From the NCBI RefSeq assembly GCF_014384965.1, contig NZ_JACRSW010000001.1:1-64000 (forward strand): a stretch of 64,000 nt of DNA, given 5' to 3'. This document shows, piece by piece, positions 55,047 through 62,089 of the stretch; position 1 is the first letter of the stretch; each line of letters begins with the position of its first letter. The position numbers were made by a program, and so were the translations under genes. Below the pieces are notes generated by a model. That model was given only the letters and a program-made list of their open reading frames with translations. It searched no databases and was not told the origin of the DNA. This DNA is from Jutongia hominis (GTDB taxonomy: Bacteria > Bacillota > Clostridia > Lachnospirales > Lachnospiraceae).

Positions 55047-55659
55047 AGCTTTTTGAGTGGTGTGACATCAGCTTACAAATAATCACGCCTATCAGTGTAC
55101 TTACCGTCGTCGCAATCAATCCCGGCACAACAATCGCAACCGGATTGACACTTCCATACTGACTGCGATAAGCGATCATACTAACCGGTATAACCTGCAA
55201 TGAAGAAATGTTGATCACCAAGAACGTGCACATTTCGTCAGAAGCCATCCGATACCATTTTGCCGGTGCATTCTGCCGTCGAAGTTTTTCTCTTTGCAAA
55301 TCGGCTAACTCTTTCATCGCTTTTAGCCCCATTGGCGTTGCCGCCCAGCCCAATCCTAAGATATTAGCGATTATATTAGCTGCGATATATTCGTTTGCTT
55401 TATGTCCTTTTGGAATTGCAGGGAACAAGAAATGCAATACCGGATACAGTCCTTTTGTCATACGATCCATCAGCCCGGACTCTTTTGCGATCTCCATCAC
55501 ACCGGTCCACATTGCCATAATGCCAAGCATCGTGATCGACATAGTCACCGCATCTTTTGCACCATCAATCGAAGCATTACTGACCGCTTCTGCATTCCCT
55601 GTAACAATTCCATAACTGACACCGATAATGATCATCAAACCCCAAAGCCAATTTAACAT
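55042..55659 (-). CDS. spmA: SpmA-like nucleoside-recognition-domain membrane protein
   Basis: A 205-residue membrane protein with the Gate/nucleoside-recognition domain (VTMSITMLGIMAMWTGVMEI, GLGWAATPMGLKAMKEL and SLQVIPVSMIAYR). This matches spore maturation protein SpmA, needed for core dehydration in Bacillus. SpmA normally pairs with SpmB, but no spmB gene is adjacent. AGAGGAA precedes the ATG. The organism may be a spore former, though this family also occurs in non-spore formers. Confidence 0.85.
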   Translation of the reverse strand: MLNWLWGLMIIIGVSYGIVTGNAEAVSNASIDGAKDAVTMSITMLGIMAMWTGVMEIAKESGLMDRMTKGLYPVLHFLFPAIPKGHKANEYIAANIIANILGLGWAATPMGLKAMKELADLQREKLRRQNAPAKWYRMASDEMCTFLVINISSLQVIPVSMIAYRSQYGSVNPVAIVVPGLIATTVSTLIGVIICKLMSHHSKSS

Positions 55660-55818
55660 AACATTCCTCTTTTTTCATGCCTTTTCCTATCTATTCTATT
55701 CTGTGTTCTGACACTTCATGCCAGCCATTTTCGATGTTCCATTTCTATTTCTTGTATTCATTCCAAAAAGAGGTTCCGATTATTGCGATCCGACTATCCC
55801 ATCATGCCGTATTGCTTA

Positions 55819-56673
55819 CTATCCGAGTGCAACATCAAGAATCATCATGATCAGAAAACCGACAACAAAGCCAAGTGTTCCCACATTTTCTTTCTCTCCT
55901 AAATGTGCCTCCGGGATCAGTTCTTCTACTACCACATAGATCATCGTACCGGCAGCAAATGCTAATAATAATGGCATTACCGATTGCACCATTCCGGCAA
56001 TGATCGCAGCGATCACACCAAACAAAGGCTCTACAGCTGCCGATAATGTTCCATACAAAAAAGCTCTTTTCTTAGAAATTCCTTCTTTTAACAAAGGAAG
56101 TGCAACTGCCATGCCTTCCGGATAATTCTGAATACCGATACCAACTGCCAATGCGATCGCACCGGACATCAAATTCGCATCAGACGGATGACTTCCCGCT
56201 AACGCAAATGCCATGCCGACTGCCATTCCTTCCGGAATATTATGGATTGTGATTGCAAGAATCAGCATAAAGGTGCTTTTGCTAAGATTTTGCTCTTTTG
56301 TTCTAAGGCGGAATTTTTGCATCTTTTTGCGCATAAAATAATCTACAAATAAAAGAAGTAATACACCAAGTAAAAAACCGCCTGCAGCCACAAACCATCC
56401 AATTTGTTTTTGTGCCTGTGCCGCTTCAATTCCCGGTATCAGAAGTGACCAGATTGCTGCTGCGATCATCACGCCTCCAGCAAATCCCAAAAAGAGACAT
56501 TGTACATTCTGTCTGATATTTTTTCGTACAAAAAAGACGCTGCATGCTCCTAATGAAGTCAACAAAAATGTGATCATTGTTGCAACCATTGCATAAAGAA
56601 CCGGCATGACCGCTCCTGCCATATAAACAGATTCCGTAAAATGCATTTTAGAAAAAAGGTATACTCCGTCCAT
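55819..56673 (-). CDS. ZIP-family divalent metal transporter (GufA/ZupT-like)
   Basis: A 284-residue membrane protein with about eight helices. The metal path motifs are ILAITIHNIPEGMAVGMAFA and VGIGIQNYPEGMAVALPLL, the two halves of the ZIP signature, plus a third site in YVVVEELIPEAHLGEKE. It imports zinc or other divalent ions. It stands alone between hpf and the SpmA gene. Confidence 0.94.
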   Translation of the reverse strand: MDGVYLFSKMHFTESVYMAGAVMPVLYAMVATMITFLLTSLGACSVFFVRKNIRQNVQCLFLGFAGGVMIAAAIWSLLIPGIEAAQAQKQIGWFVAAGGFLLGVLLLLFVDYFMRKKMQKFRLRTKEQNLSKSTFMLILAITIHNIPEGMAVGMAFALAGSHPSDANLMSGAIALAVGIGIQNYPEGMAVALPLLKEGISKKRAFLYGTLSAAVEPLFGVIAAIIAGMVQSVMPLLLAFAAGTMIYVVVEELIPEAHLGEKENVGTLGFVVGFLIMMILDVALG

Positions 56674-56724
56674 ATAAGACCCCTTATCTATGCAAAAGAT
56701 ATATTCTCTATTACTATATTACAA

Positions 56725-56761
56725 TAAAAAAATCAGGTGACTGCATCTTCAGCCACCTGAT
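56725..56761 (-). terminator. Terminator of hpf
   Basis: ATCAGGTG-A-CTG pairs with CAG-C-CACCTGAT around a six-base loop, followed on the minus strand by T7. Confidence 0.9.
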
Positions 56762-56799
56762 ATTAAAATTCTACCTCATCCTATTATACCATGTTCATT

Positions 56800-57327
56800 T
56801 TAAAATTCCGGTTCGATCAATCCAAAAGTATGGTCTTTTCTCTTATAAACCACATTGACTTCATCTGAGATCGCATTACGGAATACATAAAAATCATGAC
56901 CTAACAATTCCATCTGTACGCAAGCTTCTTCCGGATCCATCGGCTTCATGGCGAATCTCTTAGAACGGATGATCTTAATCTCGTCATCATCTTCGATCTC
57001 TTCTTCCACAAAAGCTTTGCTCAGACTCGCTGCTGCCTGCTGTCTGTCCACAATTTTATTTTTATATTTTCGTAACTGGCGTTCAATGATCTCTTCTACC
57101 AAATCAATAGATACATACATATCATCACTTGTCTGCTCAGCACGAACAATATTTCCTTTCATTGGAATCGTAATCTCTATTTTTTGTCTTTCCTTTTCTA
57201 CACTCAATGTAACATGTACTTCAGTGTCCGGAGTAAAATACCTTTCTAGCTTTCCAATCTTCTCATGGATTGCTGATTTGAGTCCTTCTGTAACATCAAT
57301 ATTTCTTCCACTGATAATATACTGCAT
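56800..57327 (-). CDS. hpf: Long-form ribosome hibernation promoting factor HPF
   Basis: A 175-residue protein that pairs 70S ribosomes into inactive 100S dimers in stationary phase. The N-terminal HPF/RaiA domain (1-100, MQYIISGRNIDVTEGLKSAI) and the C-terminal dimerisation domain (about 118-175, FAMKPMDPEEACVQMELLGHDFYVF) are both present, making it the long form. The start is the ATG at 57327, after AAAGGAG; an in-frame GTG three codons upstream is rejected. A consensus promoter lies 35 bases upstream. Confidence 0.96.
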   Translation of the reverse strand: MQYIISGRNIDVTEGLKSAIHEKIGKLERYFTPDTEVHVTLSVEKERQKIEITIPMKGNIVRAEQTSDDMYVSIDLVEEIIERQLRKYKNKIVDRQQAAASLSKAFVEEEIEDDDEIKIIRSKRFAMKPMDPEEACVQMELLGHDFYVFRNAISDEVNVVYKRKDHTFGLIEPEF

Positions 57328-57358
57328 GGTTACCACTCCTTTGCTTTTTTCTGATTCT

Positions 57359-57387
57359 ATTATACCCTACTCGTCTTATAAAAGCAA
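57359..57387 (-). promoter_or_regulatory. hpf promoter
   Basis: TTGCTT (57382-57387), 17-base spacer and TATAAT (57359-57364), very near the start codon, giving a leader of about 25 bases. Confidence 0.85.
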
Positions 57388-57457
57388 GGAGAAAAACAGC
57401 TTTTTTTGTGCAAAATATCTCAATATACCTTGCAACGCATGATTTTTTAGTAAATTT

Positions 57458-57660
57458 TCACCAATCCATCTTTGAAATCAGCCTTATACAGCAATTTGCC
57501 AGCGGTATCTTCCTTGCATTGTGCTGTTGAAAAAATTTCATCCGTTCACTCAGCGGATCCACGCTAAAATTACACCCGGCATTCTGATGAATTCCACACA
57601 AAGACAATACAACTTTCGAAATATTCTGTCATATTTCGACAATATAGTTATACGCATTTT
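57458..57660. other. Gap between the hpf promoter and the DnaA-box-like cluster
   Basis: A 49-codon minus-strand frame (57458-57607, TTG start) can be read, with several Cys and a KFFQQHNARKIPLANCC string, but it has no clear ribosome binding site and matches nothing I know. No strong hairpin is seen. Confidence 0.3.
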
Positions 57661-57694
57661 ACCGTATTATGATTACGCACAAAATTGTTAATAA

Positions 57695-57840
57695 TGTGGA
57701 AAACTTCGTTAATAACTGTATTTTTTGCCTCTTATTCATCAATAACAATGTGCAAAACTCCAAAATTATCAACATTTTTCAGCAAAATCCATGTTTTTGT
57801 CTAAAAGTTATGCACATCATTGCGAATAACTTGTGGACGA
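57695..57840. other. Cluster of five DnaA-box-like 9-mers in AT-rich DNA
   Basis: Five sites resemble TTATNCACA: TTTTCCACA (57695-57703, minus), TTTTGCACA (57749-57757, minus), TTATCAACA (57766-57774), TTATGCACA (57808-57816, exact) and TCGTCCACA (57832-57840, minus). They lie in a non-coding, very AT-rich stretch. dnaA itself is not nearby, so a role in replication or DnaA binding is a hypothesis. Confidence 0.4.
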
Positions 57841-57979
57841 ATTTTCAGTCATATTACTAAATTGTCTGATATTTTGTACAATTTCTTTTTCGTCAAATAA
57901 ATCTTTTTCTACCTGTAAAAAGTATATGAGACGATATTGTTTTTATTTCTATCTATATGCCGGCAAATATTCCAGAACG

Positions 57980-58010
57980 AAAAAAAAGAGGTTTTCTTTC
58001 GAAAACCTCT
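57980..58010 (-). terminator. Terminator of cheY
   Basis: AGAGGTTTTC pairs with GAAAACCTCT around a four-base loop, followed on the minus strand by T7. Confidence 0.92.
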
Positions 58011-58027
58011 CATCCTTTATGTATGTG

Positions 58028-58390
58028 CTATCCGATTACTTTCTTAACAGCTTCCAGTACACGATCTGCCTGAAATGGTTTAACAATGAAATCTTTCGCA
58101 CCATTCTGAATTGCTTCAATAACCATTGCCTGCTGTCCCATTGCAGAACACATAATGATATTTGCTCCGGCATCGATTTCTTTGATCTTTTTCAATGCCT
58201 GAATACCATCCATCTCTGGCATAGTAATATCAAGTGTAATCAAATCAGGCTTTAATTCTGAATACTTCTGAACCGCAACAACACCATTCTCAGCTTCACC
58301 TACAACATTATAGCCACCTTTTGTAAGAATGTCCTTTACCATCATACGCATAAATGCAGCATCATCAACAATTAAAATATTATTTCCCAT
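58028..58390 (-). CDS. cheY: Chemotaxis response regulator CheY
   Basis: A 120-residue receiver protein that carries the signal from CheA to the flagellar switch. NILIVDDAAFMRMMVKDIL, DLITLDITMPEMDGIQAL (phosphorylated Asp), IIMCSAMGQQ and FIVKPFQADRV are near the consensus of clostridial CheY (Thr is replaced by Ser in the switch position). The start is the ATG at 58390, after GGGAGA. It is monocistronic, with its own terminator, away from a larger che operon. Confidence 0.94.
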   Translation of the reverse strand: MGNNILIVDDAAFMRMMVKDILTKGGYNVVGEAENGVVAVQKYSELKPDLITLDITMPEMDGIQALKKIKEIDAGANIIMCSAMGQQAMVIEAIQNGAKDFIVKPFQADRVLEAVKKVIG

Positions 58391-58613
58391 AGTTTTTCTC
58401 CCTTGCAATATTATTATAAATATTTCCTTGTCAAAAATAGTAATCCGATCATCTGACCAGACATATTATTATATCCAAGCAGAAAAAAGTACATTTACAA
58501 TTCTTAGGATATTATATCTCTATGCCTATCTTTTGTCAAGAAAAATCAGCAGTTACTGAGTATTAAACAATCACTTTGTTTGTCTGTGTCTCTCTATTCA
58601 AATGACAAACCTT

Positions 58614-59075
58614 TTAATAAGAATCATTTTTCCATCCCGTATTCCATAACCTATTTTTTTTCAACTCCACATATTCTGCATATGCCTGTTCTAAAATCTG
58701 CTTTTCGTTAGAAAACTTTAACAAATGATATGCCTCATGGAACTTATAAAAACCGGAATCGCGAAAATATTCTTCTTTTTGCGGTTTGCTAAAATAACTG
58801 TCTGTATTCATCAAATACCAATGAACATCCTTTACAACCGTTTCTTTTGGTGTATTAAAGGTATATTGGCTTTTCCCAACATATTTTACAATATGTGCTA
58901 CAGAGCTTGTCTCTTCTTTAACTTCACGCAAAGCCGTTTCGTGATATTCCTCGCCTTCCTCTACAGTACCTTTGGGTAACACCCATCCTTCATAACGATT
59001 TTTATAGTTTTTATATAACAATAATATCTTTCCTCTAAAAATCACTACACCACCACAGCTTGTCGCCTTAACCAT
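58614..59075 (-). CDS. NUDIX hydrolase
   Basis: A 153-residue pyrophosphohydrolase. The Nudix box is complete: GTVEEGEEYHETALREVKEE (GX5EX7REUXEE). The N-terminal VKATSCGGVVIFRGKILLLYK and LPKG strings resemble the diadenosine tetraphosphatase-like group, but the substrate cannot be set from this. GAGGAGG precedes the ATG. It lies downstream of the PBP gene on the same strand. Confidence 0.92.
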   Translation of the reverse strand: MVKATSCGGVVIFRGKILLLYKNYKNRYEGWVLPKGTVEEGEEYHETALREVKEETSSVAHIVKYVGKSQYTFNTPKETVVKDVHWYLMNTDSYFSKPQKEEYFRDSGFYKFHEAYHLLKFSNEKQILEQAYAEYVELKKNRLWNTGWKNDSY

Positions 59076-59139
59076 TGTTATTCCTCCTCGGTAGGTGTCT
59101 TTCTAAATAGTATACCCTTTTTTGACATTGTTTGCAAAT

Positions 59140-60675
59140 TTAATCTCCCAGATAACATTGCAGCATTTTCTTCGTTACAGGTACTGCATACCGACTGCCT
59201 GTTCCCGCACCTTCCACAACAACACTGATTGCAATCTTAGGATTGTCAGCCGGAGCATAGCCAATAAACCAGGAATGTGTCGTGCCTTCTGAATCTGCTT
59301 CTGCTGATCCGGTCTTTCCTGCAACCTCATAAGAAAATGACTTTAATGAATAACCGGTACCACTTGTGACCACTGATTTCATCATATCATTCATCTTTTG
59401 GGCAACCCATTCATCAACGACTTGTCCTTTTTCTTTCGGATCATAGCTTTTAACAACCTGACCGCTGTCACTTTCTACATGATCGACAACATATGGCAGC
59501 ATCATTTTTCCGTCATTGGCGATCGTGGCAGCAATCAATGCATTTTGAAGCGGTGTTACTAACGTCTTTCCCTGACCAATCGCTGTCTGCGTCAACTCTC
59601 CGTTATCAGAGTGTTTATTTAATACAAATTTACTTTGATTATATTCAAAATCCGCATCTAATGCTTTATTATAACCGAACTTTTCGGCTAACTTATGAAA
59701 GCGATCCAGATCCAGCTCGGTTCCTAATGTTGCAAATGCACCATTACAAGATTCTGCTAATGCGTTTTTTAACGAAAGGATTCCATGACGTTCATTATCA
59801 TAACAATGGATCACATGACCGGCTACGGTATCCGTTCCTTTACAACGGTAATTAAAATCCCTGTATGTCTGCGGATTTTCTATCATATATTCCATTGCCG
59901 TCAGAACTTTAAATGTTGATCCCGGCGGATATAATCCCTGTGTTGCACGATTGACTAACTTCGAATCATCATTCGAATCTTTGATCAGACTGCTCCAGTT
60001 TTTTGCAACGGTGTTTGGATCATATGAAGGTTTTGAGACCATTGCAAGCACTTTTCCGGTAGACGGCTCGATCGCTACAACAGCACCTTTATGATTCCCC
60101 AGTGCCTGATATGCGATTGTCTGTAATTTGGCATCTAATGTCGTGAACACACTGTCTCCGGGATTTTTCTCACCTTTTAATGTGTTTGTAAGCTGCCGCA
60201 GTGGATTGACATGCGATGTCAGCAAAGGATAACATTGCTGCTTTTCAATGCCTGTCATACTGTTTGAAATTCTGCCGACAACCGGTGCAAAGATCTCATC
60301 ATACGGGTAGATCCTTGTATCCTTTCCCGTACTGTCTGTCTTTGTCTTCGCAAGCACTTTTCCGTCTTTGGAACGTATCTCGCCACGTTGCACTTTTTTT
60401 GCAAGCACTTCCTGTCGTTTATTATATGGATTGTTGATCACTTTATCGCTTTTTACTGCCATAAAATAACCAAGATATCCTGCCATTCCAAGAAAGACAG
60501 CAACCATACAATATGTCAGGGCCAAAATCTGTGCATTTCCTTTTTTATTTTCTTTTTCCTCACCCCGACCTGCCTGTCTGCTATTTTGCTTTCTTCGTTC
60601 AGGCTGTTCCTTTCTTGCTTTCCTTTTTTGCATCTGCAAGTTTTTATCTCTTTCTGACTCTTCTCTTTGATGCAT
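59140..60675 (-). CDS. Class B penicillin-binding protein (FtsI/PbpA type transpeptidase)
   Basis: A 511-residue peptidoglycan transpeptidase. A basic cytoplasmic tail rich in Arg/Lys/Gln, one membrane anchor (near 50-72), a dimerisation region and the transpeptidase domain with STFK (SxxK), SCN (SxN) and KTGSA (KTG). It is the partner of the FtsW/RodA-type protein encoded just upstream. The start at 60675 follows AGGAGA closely, inside the end of that gene (32-base overlap); a second ATG further in is possible. Confidence 0.92.
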   Translation of the reverse strand: MHQREESERDKNLQMQKRKARKEQPERRKQNSRQAGRGEEKENKKGNAQILALTYCMVAVFLGMAGYLGYFMAVKSDKVINNPYNKRQEVLAKKVQRGEIRSKDGKVLAKTKTDSTGKDTRIYPYDEIFAPVVGRISNSMTGIEKQQCYPLLTSHVNPLRQLTNTLKGEKNPGDSVFTTLDAKLQTIAYQALGNHKGAVVAIEPSTGKVLAMVSKPSYDPNTVAKNWSSLIKDSNDDSKLVNRATQGLYPPGSTFKVLTAMEYMIENPQTYRDFNYRCKGTDTVAGHVIHCYDNERHGILSLKNALAESCNGAFATLGTELDLDRFHKLAEKFGYNKALDADFEYNQSKFVLNKHSDNGELTQTAIGQGKTLVTPLQNALIAATIANDGKMMLPYVVDHVESDSGQVVKSYDPKEKGQVVDEWVAQKMNDMMKSVVTSGTGYSLKSFSYEVAGKTGSAEADSEGTTHSWFIGYAPADNPKIAISVVVEGAGTGSRYAVPVTKKMLQCYLGD

Positions 60676-62071
60676 CTGTCTCCTGCTGTGTCTCAAGCGA
60701 CTCCTCCTCCTTGCAATTTAAAACATACATTCCCTGAATGATACAAAATAAAATAATGGTACTAATCACGGAACTTCCTCCATAACTGACTAAAGGAAGT
60801 GTAACACCGGTAGACGGAATAAACTTTGTAACGCCTCCGATCGTTAAAAAGACCTGAAAAACATATTCCATTGCCAGCCCCAGAGATGTTAATTTATAAA
60901 ATCTTCTTTTTATTTTTAATGCTATATTAACAAACATAATAAAACAGCTGATCTCTACTAAAATCAGGCAAATAGCAAAAAATGCACCTAATTCTTCGCT
61001 GATCGCAGAAAAAATAAAATCTGTCTCGGCTACCGGTATTTTATTTGGCATTCCCTCTCCAAGTCCCATACCAAACCAGCCGCCGGTACCGATTGCAAAA
61101 AGGGACTGTGCAACCTGATATCCTGCATCATTGATCGTTCCCCATGGATCACGCCATGCTGTCACTCTGGTCTGTACATGTGTAAACAAATGATATGCGA
61201 CAACTGCCGCAGCCGAACCGCCAAACAGACCAAGTCCCAGATAACCGATATTACGGCTTGCTACATATAAGATACTTAAAAATGTAATATAATAGATCAA
61301 TGCAGCTCCAAGATCCTTTTCTGCAACAAGGATCAAAACATGCACGCCTGCTAAAACAGCCACTTTTACGACATCTTTCCATTGCGTTGACTTTGATAGC
61401 AATGCCGCGACAAAGAATACATAGATGATCTTGACAAACTCGGACGGCTGCATCGCAAAGCCACCGATCACGATCCAGTTCTTTGCTCCATAGATTGTTT
61501 TACCAATCACAAAAACCAAGGCTAACATCAAAATTCCGATTACCGCATAGACAAGTCCAAAGCGGTCAAAATAAGAAAAACGTTCAATCAGAAGCGGAAT
61601 AAACAATCCGATCAGACAGATTGCTGCCGCAAAAATCATCTGCCGTATCAAATGATCCCTGTTCAGTCTCCCGATCATCACAAAGCCAATCATCAAAAGC
61701 ATTAACATATTATTTAAAACCATTTTTGATGCGTTTTCATAAACATAAATATAGGCTTTATTAACAAAGATCAAAAGAGCAAGCTGTGCTAAGTATAATC
61801 CAAGGATAGTAACATCAAGGCTGTTGAGAAAAAGTACTGCTGTACAGATAAAATGAATTGTATACATGATCTTATTCTGTCGACGATAGACTTTGTCTTT
61901 TTTCTCTGTATTGTTCCCCACAAACACAGAAAAGCAATGCCATGTATAGATAGCAAACAATATGATAATGATATATTTCGATGTTTCTACAAGGATAGAA
62001 TGCAACAGTCCTATAAAATCCATATGCCCAAAAATTGCGATCAGCTTCTGGGCAGCTCCATTTTTATCCAT
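60644..62071 (-). CDS. FtsW/RodA/SpoVE-family glycan polymerase
   Basis: A 475-residue SEDS-family membrane protein that polymerises glycan strands with the adjoining PBP. Family motifs: LVAEKDLGAALIYYITFL, PVAETDFIFSAISEELG and TGVTLPLVSYGGSSVIST. It has about 12 helices, with an N-terminal region about 100 residues longer than standard FtsW, containing extra hydrophobic segments. The overlap with the PBP gene implies coupled translation of the pair. Confidence 0.93.
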   Translation of the reverse strand: MDKNGAAQKLIAIFGHMDFIGLLHSILVETSKYIIIILFAIYTWHCFSVFVGNNTEKKDKVYRRQNKIMYTIHFICTAVLFLNSLDVTILGLYLAQLALLIFVNKAYIYVYENASKMVLNNMLMLLMIGFVMIGRLNRDHLIRQMIFAAAICLIGLFIPLLIERFSYFDRFGLVYAVIGILMLALVFVIGKTIYGAKNWIVIGGFAMQPSEFVKIIYVFFVAALLSKSTQWKDVVKVAVLAGVHVLILVAEKDLGAALIYYITFLSILYVASRNIGYLGLGLFGGSAAAVVAYHLFTHVQTRVTAWRDPWGTINDAGYQVAQSLFAIGTGGWFGMGLGEGMPNKIPVAETDFIFSAISEELGAFFAICLILVEISCFIMFVNIALKIKRRFYKLTSLGLAMEYVFQVFLTIGGVTKFIPSTGVTLPLVSYGGSSVISTIILFCIIQGMYVLNCKEEESLETQQETDASKRRVRKR

Positions 62072-62089
62072 GCTTCCTTCCTTTCTGTT

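Noticed and set aside
57695..57840. Chromosomal origin oriC
   Set aside because: DnaA-like boxes are present, but no dnaA, dnaN, rpmH or gyrase gene is near. Kept only as a possible DnaA-binding cluster.
57669..57860. 63-codon plus-strand frame
   Set aside because: It overlaps the AT-rich box cluster, is rich in Asn/Ile/Phe, lacks a ribosome binding site and matches nothing.
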